A DNA stretch of 64,000 nt from Candidatus Aalborgicola bjergmarkensis (GTDB taxonomy: Bacteria; Pseudomonadota; Gammaproteobacteria; Burkholderiales; Burkholderiaceae_C). Location: positions 310,001 through 374,000 of the forward strand of contig JADJFE010000001.1 in the NCBI GenBank assembly GCA_016708725.1. The letters are read 5' to 3'. Below, piece after piece: positions 9,175-18,076 of the stretch. The notes beneath the pieces are model-generated. The model saw only the letters and a list, made by a program, of their open reading frames with translations. It ran no database searches and had not been told where the DNA came from. The position numbers were made by a program, and so were the translations under genes. The stretch's first letter is position 1; every line of letters begins with the position of its first letter.

Positions 9175-10572
9175 TTAGATCAGGCGATTCAAGGTCTTCA
9201 GGTTTTCTGCACACAAGGCCCGGAAGTTCTGGCTGATGCGCATATCCTCGGCGGCTGTTTGCCAGAACGCCTGGGCGGCGTGACTGGCTTGGTTCCAGGC
9301 CGATCTTTGGGCGGGCGTGGGTAATTCCGGGGTCAACGTGACGCCCGGAATCTCTCCGCTTTGCAACGGGGCGAACGCCATGGGCAGCATGTCGTAGACG
9401 GGTGAAACCTGCATCGGCACCGTTGGCACAAAACTCAGATTGCCACGGTGCATGTCGGAATTTCCAATCAGGCGACCAAAGGCCCATACCACCTGAATCT
9501 GATGCACGGCCTGCGTTTCAATCCATCCCTGCGCTTGCAGCATCATGGCCGCATCGCACCAATCCCGGCTGCTTGCGGGCAGTAGCGCTGCTTCTATCGT
9601 TTCCAGGGAACACAAGGGGCTGCGACCAAACAGGCCATGCCGATCAAAGCGCTCTACCTCAAGGTACGTACGTCCGTCGTATTGCAGGATGCGGCTGCGC
9701 GCGCCCGGTATCCCGGCGCTGCGCAGCGCTTGCAGGGCAAGATGTTCGCACACCAGCAGATCAGACCAGCGCTGCACCGTATCTGACGGGTTTGCTGCGG
9801 TGTATTTGACGATGACGTGTGCGGTTTGGGCTTTGTCCAGGGCGCGCATGGCCGTGAATTTGGGGAACTCTCCCGCTGCACTGGAGCCAGCAGCACCGCG
9901 CGAACTGGCGTGTGTGGCCAGTTCTGCATAGCCGTGTGCAATGGTGTTGTCATCCAGCAGCGTCGGAGCTTGCGCTTTGTCCGCTTTGGATTGCAGCCAG
10001 CGCTGCAGCGCCATGTCTCCCAGAATCAGATTGCCGGAGGTATCCATGCCGTAGCGCATCAGTACATGGACCACATCGTCGTCACTCCACTCCCTGGGGT
10101 TGATGGCAACGCCCAGATTGTCGGCCTGGGCCAAGGCGAAGCGGCGCCCCAGAAAACCTTGCGGGCGCATGTCCTGCAGTGGATAAGGCAAACCATCGCT
10201 CCAGACCCCTTGGGCAAACTCCTTGTCCACCACCCACCCCATGGCAGCCACATCCAGCAGGCTTCCCCTGGGTGCGGTCAGATGGAGTTCGCCCACCTGC
10301 GAGGCCGCACCCTGTGTGTCAATCGCGTAGACAGGGATCGCATCCCCCATGCCGCGCAGAGGGCGGCGCAGAAAGTAACGTGTTGACGAGGTGTTGCCAA
10401 TACGGATCACACCAGACCCGGCTTCTTTCAGGATACGCACCATGGTGGCCGGACTGACCTGCGCCAGAGCCGCCAGCTGCGCCGCGCGCACACCGGGATA
10501 ACGCCGCAGGAGAGCGGGCAGCACATCGCGGGCAGTTTCAATTTTCTGGCGCATGTTCTGATTCAAGTTCAA
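9175..10572 (-). CDS. yjjJ: HipA-family kinase with N-terminal helix-turn-helix (YjjJ type)
   Basis: 465-residue HipA-like Ser/Thr kinase. It differs from HipBA because the DNA-binding part is fused at the N-terminus (RAAQLAALAQVSPATMVRIL, a winged-helix/HTH). The kinase core shows FPKFTAMRALDKAQTAHVIV KY (nucleotide-binding lysine region), WAFGRLIGNSDMHRGNLSF (catalytic loop with Asp and Asn) and VSPVYDMLPMAF (metal-binding Asp). This architecture and length match E. coli YjjJ. There is no separate hipB gene nearby. Substrate unknown; HipA relatives phosphorylate tRNA synthetases or related targets. Confidence 0.88.
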   Translation of the reverse strand: MNLNQNMRQKIETARDVLPALLRRYPGVRAAQLAALAQVSPATMVRILKEAGSGVIRIGNTSSTRYFLRRPLRGMGDAIPVYAIDTQGAASQVGELHLTAPRGSLLDVAAMGWVVDKEFAQGVWSDGLPYPLQDMRPQGFLGRRFALAQADNLGVAINPREWSDDDVVHVLMRYGMDTSGNLILGDMALQRWLQSKADKAQAPTLLDDNTIAHGYAELATHASSRGAAGSSAAGEFPKFTAMRALDKAQTAHVIVKYTAANPSDTVQRWSDLLVCEHLALQALRSAGIPGARSRILQYDGRTYLEVERFDRHGLFGRSPLCSLETIEAALLPASSRDWCDAAMMLQAQGWIETQAVHQIQVVWAFGRLIGNSDMHRGNLSFVPTVPMQVSPVYDMLPMAFAPLQSGEIPGVTLTPELPTPAQRSAWNQASHAAQAFWQTAAEDMRISQNFRALCAENLKTLNRLI

Positions 10573-10834
10573 AATCGCTGGATTTTAGATATGTTCTTGT
10601 TTTTTATGGAGATTATTTTATGGCTCCAGGTGTCAGTTCATCAGTTATGACTCAAGAATGACGGCGTACCCATCCAGACGATGGCGCCTTTGCAAAGAAA
10701 GCAAAGGGGCCAGGTCCGAATGCATCTGCAGTGCTTGTGATCGGACCAGCGCTGCGCCGTATCTGACGAGTGCGGACCCGTTGGTGGCCAAAGTGGCCTG
10801 TGCAGCAACCCAGCTAGCTGGTAAACTTGCCAGC
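10573..10834. other. Intergenic region between divergent yjjJ and vapB, with a short yjjJ-like remnant
   Basis: AT-rich near 10590-10620, consistent with the yjjJ promoter. Bases about 10735-10775 resemble yjjJ coding sequence at 9755-9795; on the reverse strand SDTAQRWSD here matches SDTVQRWSD in YjjJ. This suggests a remnant of a second hipA-like gene. No complete gene is seen. Confidence 0.45.
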
Positions 10835-11140
10835 ATGAAAACCACACTCGATTTGCCCGATGAACTGGTGCGTGAACTCAAGCTGCGCGCCGTGATGCAG
10901 GGGCGCACCCTGCGTGATCTGGCCGCTGATTTTTTGCGCCAAGGGCTGGGCCTGGCGTGCGCCAAGCCGGCGCAAGCGATTCCACCTGAATCTGCTGTCT
11001 ACATCGGGCCGAACGGCTTGCCAGTTTTTCGCTGCGGCGACAATGCGCCAGCGCAGCACATGCGCCTGGAACAATTGCTGGCACTGGAACAAGAGGCACT
11101 GACTGGCGAGGACATGCAACGTGCAGGCATCACTGTTTGA
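10835..11140 (+). CDS. VapB-like antitoxin (ribbon-helix-helix/Arc type)
   Basis: MKTTLDLPDELVRELKLRAV MQGRTLRDLAADFLRQGL is a typical antitoxin N-terminal DNA-binding segment. It is followed by a proline-rich linker and an acidic C-terminus (LALEQEALTGEDMQRAGITV) for toxin binding. 101 residues from ATG 10835; the frame is open upstream but nothing there resembles the family. It overlaps the next gene by 20 bases, so the pair is translationally coupled. Confidence 0.85.
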   Translation: MKTTLDLPDELVRELKLRAVMQGRTLRDLAADFLRQGLGLACAKPAQAIPPESAVYIGPNGLPVFRCGDNAPAQHMRLEQLLALEQEALTGEDMQRAGITV

Positions 11141-11570
11141 CACCAATGTATGGTTGGCAGCGGTGTTTCCAAAACACCTTTTCCACCAGATTGCACAGCA
11201 GGAACTGGTGCAGTCCACCGCCGCACAACCGGTTGTGTGGTGCCGGGCTACCCAGCAAAGCTTTGTGCGGCTGGCGTCCACTGCCTCTTTGCATCGCGCC
11301 TACGATGCACAAGGCCTGACCAATCGCAGCGTACTGGCAGTGCTCGACGCTTTGCAAGCCTTGCCGCAAGTAACGTGGCGCGACGAACCACAGGGCATAT
11401 TCGGGCTGTGGCGCACCCTGGCTGCTTTGGACAGCGCATCGCCCAAAGTCTGGATGGATGCGTACCTGGCTGCTTTTGCCATTGCCGCCGGGCTGCGCAT
11501 GGTAACGCTGGACCGGGATTTCCAAACCTTTGTGTCGCATGGTCTCGATTTGCTGCTGCTGAATCCATGA
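11121..11570 (+). CDS. VapC-like PIN-domain ribonuclease toxin
   Basis: 149 residues from GTG 11121, inside the end of the antitoxin gene. SLFDTNVWLAAVFPKHLFH carries the first PIN Asp; RAYDAQGLTNRSVLAVLDAL forms the central helices; WMDAYLAAFAIAAGLRMVTL D and RDFQTF hold the C-terminal acidic residues and the TLDRDF motif of PIN toxins. Full length. VapC-type toxins cleave tRNA or rRNA; the target is unknown here. Confidence 0.87.
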   Translation: MQASLFDTNVWLAAVFPKHLFHQIAQQELVQSTAAQPVVWCRATQQSFVRLASTASLHRAYDAQGLTNRSVLAVLDALQALPQVTWRDEPQGIFGLWRTLAALDSASPKVWMDAYLAAFAIAAGLRMVTLDRDFQTFVSHGLDLLLLNP

Positions 11571-12036
11571 ACTCCCCGTGTTCCCGGCAGTACAAGTCTG
11601 GCCCTCACCTACGATACAGCTGGGAACATGCGCGTTCTATGGGGTAACCGGCCAGAACCAGGGAAAACGGAGTTCGTCTGGCGGCAACAAGACCCCCGGT
11701 GGTTAGCGAATGAGAAGATGGACCTGTCTGCTGCGGTGGATCGCCGGTATGCGGTGTTCAGCAAGCTGTGTCCGCATGACACCAGGTGATCGTTCAAAAG
11801 CGCCCCGGCACGTCAGACAGCAGCACGCTCACAAACGCAGCGCCGGCGAGCGCCCCATGCGCCTGTGGCTCATCAAGTTGCCCAGGGAACTGCGCAGCTA
11901 TCCGGTGAACTGACCATGCCTATCTGCTGAAAACCGTAGCGTCCGGGCGGAAATGGCGCTGTGACGCGCCCGACCCGTGCCATACTTTGCTTCATTCAGG
12001 GCAAAATTCTTTTGAACCCCCTGACTGAGGTACCTG
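11571..12036. other. Intergenic, no supported gene
   Basis: No convincing frame and no repeat shared with the rest of the window. The end (11990-12036) presumably carries the promoter and leader of the following solute-binding protein gene. Confidence 0.5.
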
Positions 12037-12786
12037 ATGCAAAAGTTGATCGCTACCCTGTTTTTGTGTTGCTGCGCTTTGACGGCGTTGGGTCAGATAC
12101 AGGCCAACGAAATCCGGATAGCCCGTGGCATTGAAAATTATCCACCGTATGAGATGCGCGTCAACGGCCAATTGACGGGCTTGCATGTGGAGGTGATTGA
12201 AGCCGTGGCTGCCAGGATCGGCCACAAGATTGTGTGGAACGAGTTGCCTTGGGCACGGGCGCAACGATGCGCTGAAAACGGCCACTGCGATGCCATCAGC
12301 TATATCTCACCGAGTCCTGCGCGCGAAAAGTGGGGCTTATTCCTTCCCGGTAATGTCCTCAGCCAGGTGGATATGCGCTTCATGATTCTCAAGTCCAACA
12401 AGGACAAGATCATTTTCAACGGTAACGTGTCCGACTTCCTGGCTGACAAGGTGCTGTTGTCCGTCATTGGCTACAACTACGGCCCCGATGTAGCCAAGGC
12501 CAGAAAGTACGAAGTCAAGGACCTGGCTGTCTTGGCAGCCATGGTGGTGGCCAGGCGCTATGAGCTTGCGATCATCAATGTCGATGATTTCGCCGGACTC
12601 AAGTCAAATGACGATCTGATGCTGCTTGATCCACCAGTCTGGGTATCGCAGTCCTTCATCGCTTTTTCAAGGAAGGCGAATAACGCTGCGGATCTGTCTG
12701 CCAGGTTCGAGGCCGCCTATGTGGATTTCAAGAAGACCAAGGACTATGCGTCCATGGTCAAGCGCTACAAAACTGCGGCACAATGA
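12037..12786 (+). CDS. Periplasmic solute-binding protein, SBP_bac_3 type
   Basis: 249 residues. A signal peptide MQKLIATLFLCCCALTALG is followed by a family-3 solute-binding domain: IRIARGIENYPPYEM, GLHVEVIEAVAARIGHKIVW, LPWARAQRCAENGHCDAISY and a second lobe ending YASMVKRYK. Proteins of this family bind amino acids or act as sensor domains. No ABC permease or ATPase lies beside it, so the transport partner or sensory role is unknown. Confidence 0.85.
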   Translation: MQKLIATLFLCCCALTALGQIQANEIRIARGIENYPPYEMRVNGQLTGLHVEVIEAVAARIGHKIVWNELPWARAQRCAENGHCDAISYISPSPAREKWGLFLPGNVLSQVDMRFMILKSNKDKIIFNGNVSDFLADKVLLSVIGYNYGPDVAKARKYEVKDLAVLAAMVVARRYELAIINVDDFAGLKSNDDLMLLDPPVWVSQSFIAFSRKANNAADLSARFEAAYVDFKKTKDYASMVKRYKTAAQ

Positions 12787-12887
12787 ACGATCCCGTCGAT
12801 CCGTATGTGAACTCGCCCAGTCATGGCGCCAGGGTGGGGGATGCAGTACGCCAACGCCAGATTGACGCTCCTTGGACAATTTGAAAC

Positions 12888-14081
12888 ATGTCTACACCCG
12901 CACATCCCGTTCTGATTCGCCATCTGGCTCCAAGAAACTTCCTGTCCTTTGGGCCAGACAATCCCGGGATTGAACTACAAAGCCTCAACCTGTTCATTGG
13001 CCCAAACGGAAGCGGGAAGTCCAACCTCCTCGAAGCCATCAGCCTGATGCGTGCTGCGCCCAAGGAATTTCGGGAGGTGACCCGCAAGGGTGGCGGGGTG
13101 GGTGAGTGGATATGGAAGGGCGATTCCAGAAGCGTCGCTGCAATTGACTGGATAGTGAGCAATCCAGGTGGTGTGCGGCCCATACGCCATGCGATTGCAT
13201 TTCATCCCGTTTCGCAAGCATTTGTGCTGGATGACGAAAGAATTGAAGAAAGTGAGGTTCGCAATTCGCATGAGCAGGATGTCTATTTTTACTACCGTTA
13301 CCGAAATGGCAACCCGATTGTCAACACGGTAAAAAGCCAACAACAAAGAACCTTGGCCAGGGACACGATTGAAGCAGACCGATCCATCCTGGCACAGCGG
13401 CGTGATCCAGAAACCTATCCTGAATTGGCATGATTGGCGAAAAATTACGAAAAAATCCGCATCTATCGGGAGTGGGCCTTCGGACGCAACGCTGTTTTTC
13501 GCGAGCCACAGAAGGCAGACATGCGAAACGATATGCTGGAAGAGGACTTTTCCAATCTTGGGCTGTTTCTTAACCGGCTGAAGACAAGATTTCCGGTGGC
13601 AAAGCGTGAAATTCTCGCGGGGCTGACGGACCTGTACGAGGGAATCAACGATTTCGATGTACTTATTGAGGGCGGCACGGTACAGGTGTTTTTTACCGAA
13701 GGCGATTTTGTGATTCCTGCCACGCGCCTATCGGATGGCACGCTACGCTATCTTTGCCTTTTGGCTGTCCTTTGCGACCCACAACCACCCCCGCTCATTT
13801 GTATTGAAGAGCCGGAGCTTGGCTTGCACCCTGACATCTTGCCAAAATTGGCCGACTTGTTGCGAACGGCATCAAAGCGTACGCAGCTGATTGTCACTAC
13901 CCACTCGGACATTCTGGTGGACGAGATGAGCGAATCGCCCGATGCAGTGGTCGTCTGCTCCAAGACGAAGGGGGCAACAAGCATGGTGCGGTTGGTTCCA
14001 GGCGAACTCGCGGAATGGTTGACCAAATACCGGTTGGGCCAGCTTTGGACCAAAGGGCAAATCGGAGGGACACGCTGGTGA
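12888..14081 (+). pseudogene. AAA/SMC-like ATPase interrupted by an in-frame TGA
   Basis: One reading frame encodes a RecF/SMC-like ATPase of the AAA_21 kind in two pieces. The first holds Walker A (LFIGPNGSGKSNLLEAISLM). The second holds the signature (ATRLSDGTLRYLCLLAVL), Walker B (ICIEEPELGLHPDILPKL) and the H-loop (LIVTTHSDILVDEM). A TGA at 13431-13433 separates YPELA from LAKNYEKIRIYREW without changing frame, so one substitution would restore a protein of about 397 residues. TTG at 13434 could restart, but that half lacks Walker A. Such ATPases often precede a small DUF4276-type gene, and the next gene start is present but cut. Confidence 0.82.
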
Positions 14082-14095
14082 GCGCACATCTGTAT
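14078..14095 (+). pseudogene. First six codons of the gene downstream of the ATPase, cut by glucan-synthase copy 1
   Basis: GTG 14078 overlaps the ATPase stop and has a GGAGG ribosome-binding site. It reads VSAHLY, then runs directly into GH94 sequence at 14095. The start resembles that of DUF4276 partners of such ATPases, but six codons cannot prove it. It marks the exact 5' junction of copy 1. Confidence 0.5.
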
Positions 14096-15152
14096 GCGCG
14101 TCGGTGCGCACGGTTTACCGCCGATGGGTACTGGCGACTGAACGACGGCATGAACGCCGTCGGGCGAAGGCCGTGGCGAATCCGTCTGGCTGGGCTGGTT
14201 TTTGTGTCACATCGTGGCAAAACATGGCCCCGCTGCGCGTCAGCGTGGAGAAGTGGAACGTGCGCTGCGTTGGGAGGCTGCGGCTGCGTTTTTGCAAAAC
14301 AGCTCTGCTGAGCAGTGGCTGGGATGGCCTGTGGTTTTGGCGAGCCTATTTTGACGATGGCGAAAAGCTGGTTCCAGCGCCAAGTGCCGAGTGTCGCATT
14401 GACCTGATTGCCCAGGCCTGGTCTCGTAGCGTCATGCGTTGCCTCGGCCGGATGCAGGCCATGGCACGGATGCCGCCGACGCGCGAACTGTCGATACCCA
14501 GACGGGTCTGGTCAGAACCTGCTAACCCCGCCGCTGCAACACAGCCAGCCCAGTCCCGGTTACATCCAGGCCTATCCCCGGCGTGCGAGAACGGCGGGCA
14601 ATATGCCCATGCGGGCGTATGGGCGCTGATGGCCCAGGCACGTTCGCACAACAGCGGCGCACCCATGAGCGCCAGTGGCGAGCTGCGCTGTGATCTGGCC
14701 TACCGCTATTTCACCTACCTGAGCCCGGCACACCGCAGCGTCAATGCCGAGTATGGTGCAACCTACGCGCTGGAGCCGTATGTCATGGCGGCGGATGTCT
14801 ATGGTGCGGAGCCTTATCTGGGCCAGGGCGGATGGAGCTGGTACACCGGTGCGGCCGGCTTGATGCAGCGCGCCGTCATTGAGTCCATTTTTGGTTTACA
14901 GCAACAAGCCACGACGCTGTGCCTGACGCCTTGCCTGCCATCGCACTGGAATGAAGCCCAATTGACGCTGCGCCGCGATGGCAACAGCTTCGCACTTCAT
15001 CCTCTTGCGCACCCCGAGCGGAAAATGCGCAAGAGGCAGCCCGGTTACGCACGGCGCGCGTGCTCAATGCAGGAGAATCGCTGGACTGGCGCGGACTGCC
15101 CGACGGAATACGCTTTTTGGTACCGTTGCCGTTGGCGTTGGCGTTGGCGTGA
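14095..15152 (+). pseudogene. Glucan-synthase GH94 fragment, copy 1 (shortest, decayed)
   Basis: Homologous to 22072-23111 of copy 2. It starts inside the sequence for LRVGAHGLPLMGSGDWNDGM, has several frameshifts, and ends with the shared C-terminus and TGA. Recognisable pieces include PPLQHSQPSPGYIQAYP, GGQYAHAGVWALMAQARSHN, YFTYLSPAHRSVNAEYG and GWSWYTGAAGLMQRAVIESI. It abuts the truncated partner gene of the upstream ATPase on its left. Confidence 0.85.
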
Positions 15153-15192
15153 CGGCTCAAATGCATTACAGCGAGAAAAGTGCTCCTATATA

Positions 15193-15370
15193 TAATAGCT
15201 GTTCCCGCTTATCCCATGGGGCTTACAGCCCGATTTGCCATGCAAAAACACCCGACAACGGCCCGTTTTGATGCCTCATGGCGGTATCAGCATCGCCTTG
15301 ACCCGTTTTGAAGGGCAAAATTCAAGGCAAATCTGGCTGTATGCCTTATGTAACAAGCGGGAGTAGCTAT
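15193..15370. repeat. Inverted-repeat element R1, copy 1
   Basis: About 180 bp with imperfect 36-bp inverted arms: left ATAGCTGTTCCCGCTTATCC ending TACAGCC, right GGCTGTATGCCTTATGTAAC then AAGCGGGAGTAGCTAT. The centre contains CGTTTTGATGCCTCATGGCG. It always follows the glucan-synthase copies. Confidence 0.85.
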
Positions 15371-15428
15371 GTTTTTTGTAGAGACAGCACCGCAGACGAA
15401 TGCGTTCGTTAAACGTTCTGGTGCCCGT

Positions 15429-15886
15429 GCCGCATCGTCCCATCTACGCGGCGTCCAGACATATGTGGTGGTCAAATGCGCCTGATCGCCTTCATCTCCA
15501 ACACGGCAGAGGCACGCAAAATCCTGGAACACATCGGCGGACTCTCAACCTCCACGCATCACCCCCGCGGGCCACCACTGTGGGATAACCGTGATGCGCC
15601 GACTGATGATGCTGGATGCACTGCCTGATTGGGATCAAACAGCGCAGCCAGAACCGGACGATTGTGCCAATCAGCGCATCCATTGGTGAGAGCAAAACCA
15701 GCGAGTCAGACCCGCTGTCGGGTAGGGCCGTTCCGGTGATACACCAAGACAACCCAAAATGGCACACGAGAGAAAAAAACAGGCCGTTTCGATTGCCAAA
15801 CCGAGGATTGCAATGTGCCAAAATGGGAATTTTGAGGACGGGTCAGGATGCGATACTTGGGGTCGTGCGGTTGGATTTTCTATCCT
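15429..15886 (+). pseudogene. IS91-family transposase C-terminal remnant, copy 1
   Basis: Retains the coding end of the transposase found more fully at 23394-23963 (CGGQMRLIAFI-type zinc-binding region, then the TTGGGATCAAAC region), with a large internal deletion. It ends at the terminal sequence GTGCGGTTGGATTTTCTATCC shared by copies 1, 2, 3 and 5. Non-functional alone. Confidence 0.7.
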
Positions 15887-16020
15887 CAGCTGGCGAATTG
15901 AGAGCGAATGCTGTAATTGGTGTTGATCTTAAATATAGCGAGTTTTCTGGTGGAGGAAAATCAATGCTGTTCGTTGTGGCAACAGGCACTGCTGTAATTG
16001 TAAAAATTAGACCTGAATAA
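15887..16020 (+). pseudogene. 3' fragment of a YbjQ/UPF0145-family gene
   Basis: Directly after the IS91-type terminus the frame reads SAGELRANAVIGVDLKYSEF SGGGKSMLFVVATGTAVIV, which is the C-terminal half of YbjQ-type proteins (ANAVIGVD, then the GTAV motif). No start of its own is left; it is fused in frame to repeat sequence. The 5' part was probably lost when the repeat arrived. Confidence 0.6.
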
Positions 16021-16157
16021 GGAATAGAAGCGGCCAGGATCGATTTAAACGTTGAACCCCGCGCAAGGTTGTACGCCCAAACCGGAGGAATTTTTGGTAT
16101 CGCTTAATCAATTTCGGAATCTATAACATCTTCCGCCTAATCGGCAGAAAGTCTCGT

Positions 16158-16934
16158 ATGCGTAAAATTGGAATCGCTCTAGTAGTTCTTGGAATCGTGT
16201 GGGGGCTGTTCGCTTTTAATATCCGGACTACAGTATTGGCCGGAGGTGATTTCTATGGTAGTGGGGCATCTGCATTTCGAGTACCACGCTCTGAAGTCAA
16301 TAACATTGGATTACAAGACAAACGTCGTGACCATTTAATGCTGGCAGGACTTCTCATCGTGGCTGGAATCATGTTGTTTGGAGTCGGGACGCTATCCAAA
16401 TCATCGATTAACGACAATGAAAGCAGAAAGTGCCCATTTTGTGCTGAGTCTATAAAAATAGATGCAATAAAGTGCCGACACTGCAATAGTGATGTGGCGA
16501 CTCCTACAGCAAGCAGTACGGATCAGCCTAAAGGATCATCTCAATACAACGCGAGGCCGAAGATTGGGACAGGTCTGCTGACTAGGAATCGTATCGCCGG
16601 TGGAGTTTTTACTGTTTTCGTTATGGTTTGGTTACTCCTGTTTCAAACTACTGTGATAATTGATCATGTGGTCTGCCAATTGAGAGGAAGTGGAACTAGG
16701 ACTACAGAGCTTGGAGAGTATGAAATTTGGAGAGAAAATATGAAGAAATGTATGGCCGTCAAAGGTCATAAAATCAAACAAGAAGCTATTATGGCTAACG
16801 AAAAAGAAATACAAAATATCGCTGATGAATTAATAACGAATACTTACAATAGTCCTATTATAGATTACACCAATAAAAAGCGCATTCAGATTAGTAAGTC
16901 AATTATGTATATGGATGTACACAATTGGCATTAA
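16158..16934 (+). CDS. Membrane protein with a double-CxxC zinc ribbon
   Basis: 258 residues, lower GC than its surroundings. An N-terminal hydrophobic segment (IGIALVVLGIVWGLFAFNI) and a second one (LMLAGLLIVAGIMLFGVGTL) precede a zinc-ribbon motif CPFCAESIKIDAIKCRHCNS. A third hydrophobic stretch (GGVFTVFVMVWLLLFQTTVI) and a charged, lysine-rich C-terminus follow. The ribbon is typical of small bacterial membrane or stress proteins but gives no specific function. It lies between the YbjQ remnant and the cassette region. Confidence 0.65.
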   Translation: MRKIGIALVVLGIVWGLFAFNIRTTVLAGGDFYGSGASAFRVPRSEVNNIGLQDKRRDHLMLAGLLIVAGIMLFGVGTLSKSSINDNESRKCPFCAESIKIDAIKCRHCNSDVATPTASSTDQPKGSSQYNARPKIGTGLLTRNRIAGGVFTVFVMVWLLLFQTTVIIDHVVCQLRGSGTRTTELGEYEIWRENMKKCMAVKGHKIKQEAIMANEKEIQNIADELITNTYNSPIIDYTNKKRIQISKSIMYMDVHNWH

Positions 16935-17030
16935 ACCATTGCTCTCTGAGGTTCCACTCCAAAACCGGCGGAACTTGTCCAAATGGGGTATGCCCCAGAT
17001 TAACAGTGCAGGCCATTTTTCATTTGCAAT

Positions 17031-17145
17031 TAATGTGGGCACGCCGAAATGAAACGCGAGCAAACGGGGATTAATGCGAGCACAGTTGGAGCTAATGTGA
17101 GCACGAGCCCACTTTCAGTTGCAGTTAATTTGAGCAGGAAAGACC
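17031..17145. repeat. Cluster of TTAATGTGAGCAC-type repeats, likely end of an IS21-like element
   Basis: Four spaced relatives of the same word: AATGTGGGCAC, TTAATGCGAGCAC, CTAATGTGAGCAC, TTAATTTGAGCAG. Multiple transposase-binding repeats of this kind are typical of IS21-like ends. No transposase gene remains. Confidence 0.5.
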
Positions 17146-17188
17146 GCTGATTGCTAGCATGACGGTTTTCAAACGCGAGCCGCTACAG

Positions 17189-17992
17189 TTAGGCATCGTT
17201 CGCGATTGGGTCATGAATGTTCGTAGGATGTTCGACACTGATAATAAGTTCGGGAGCGAGAGTGCGGAATATTTCAAACCCAAACCCTTCACCTCTTTGG
17301 GGATGGCTGTATTGCTCGAAGAGTTGTAGTTTGAAGTACGTCGAAATCAACCTTCCTGCGAGTTCGCCCAGCGTGCTGTCTTGAATCCAATCCATTGGTA
17401 TGTCGCATGTCAGTACGGTTGGCGTCCCGCGCTGTTTTAAAACCTGTGCGTAATCGCGGGTTCCGGGTATAGATCGCAGCACTCCGACGATGTATTCGCT
17501 TCCGTAGAGCATGTAGTGCCCACAGGAATCTAGTAAAAGGCGCTTGCTACCCTCGAAGAATACTCGCGCCTCTCGGTATTCTGTATCCATTGAGGAAACG
17601 GCGCGATCAAGTACTTCTCGTGTGACCTCTGGATATTTTCCATCGGCAAAGTTCTCGTAAACTGTTTCGATGGCTTTGGAGGAATTTAGCGGCACAAGGC
17701 CATCTCTCAGGTATGAATCTACGACGAGCGGCCTTCCTCCGTGGTAGGCACGGAAGTGAGTGAAGTGCATCGTCAGGCGTTCAAGAAGTTCCTCAGAGAG
17801 ATCAAATTTTGCGCGCAGTCTTGCTGGCAGCAGATCCTGTGCCCAAGAAAGATCGTCGGAAGGTAGAAAGTCCGGCTTTGCCTTCTCCAACTTGCGAACT
17901 GAGGTCGCGTTACAAATTTCCGGCGCGAGATCTTCTAGGGCCTTCGCCCAAGTGCTGGGCTCTTCCCAGAGCAGAGTGGTGTGCGTGGGCAT
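17189..17992 (-). CDS. Integron-cassette-type protein of unknown function
   Basis: 267 residues, not recognised. The sequence has no obvious signal peptide or membrane segment. It is rich in acidic and aromatic residues, with SSMDTEYREARVFFEGSKRL LLDSCGHYMLYGSEYIVGVL in the middle. It is the last of three leftward genes separated by attC-like sites. Its stop codon (TAA within GCCTAAC) forms one half of an attC-type core, common in gene cassettes; the other half is missing, probably lost near the IS-like end at 17031-17145. Moderate GC, no homologue recalled. Confidence 0.6.
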   Translation of the reverse strand: MPTHTTLLWEEPSTWAKALEDLAPEICNATSVRKLEKAKPDFLPSDDLSWAQDLLPARLRAKFDLSEELLERLTMHFTHFRAYHGGRPLVVDSYLRDGLVPLNSSKAIETVYENFADGKYPEVTREVLDRAVSSMDTEYREARVFFEGSKRLLLDSCGHYMLYGSEYIVGVLRSIPGTRDYAQVLKQRGTPTVLTCDIPMDWIQDSTLGELAGRLISTYFKLQLFEQYSHPQRGEGFGFEIFRTLAPELIISVEHPTNIHDPIANDA

Positions 17993-18004
17993 GTTTCCTA
18001 CGAC

Positions 18005-18071
18005 GCTTAACGTCTGAATTCATCGGCCTGCGCGGCTTTTCGCGCAGGTCTGGTGGAATGAGAGGTTGGAC
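18005..18071 (-). other. attC-like recombination site between cassettes
   Basis: Read on the reverse strand it starts GTCCAAC and ends GTTAAGC, fitting the RYYYAAC...GTTRRRY cores of integron attC sites. The inner hairpin is CCTGCGCGAAAAGCCGCGCAGG. 67 bp. It lies between the stop of the upstream gene (18077) and the start of the next (17992). Confidence 0.7.
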
Positions 18072-18076
18072 ATCAG

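Noticed and set aside
12888..14081. Selenocysteine at the in-frame TGA of the ATPase
   Set aside because: There is no family precedent for selenocysteine in these ATPases and no stem-loop recognised after the codon; a nonsense change is simpler.
15121..15152. GTTGGC tandem repeats at the end of glucan-synthase copy 1 as a functional minisatellite
   Set aside because: It is only a few units, explained by slippage at the coding end, and differs by one or two units between copies.
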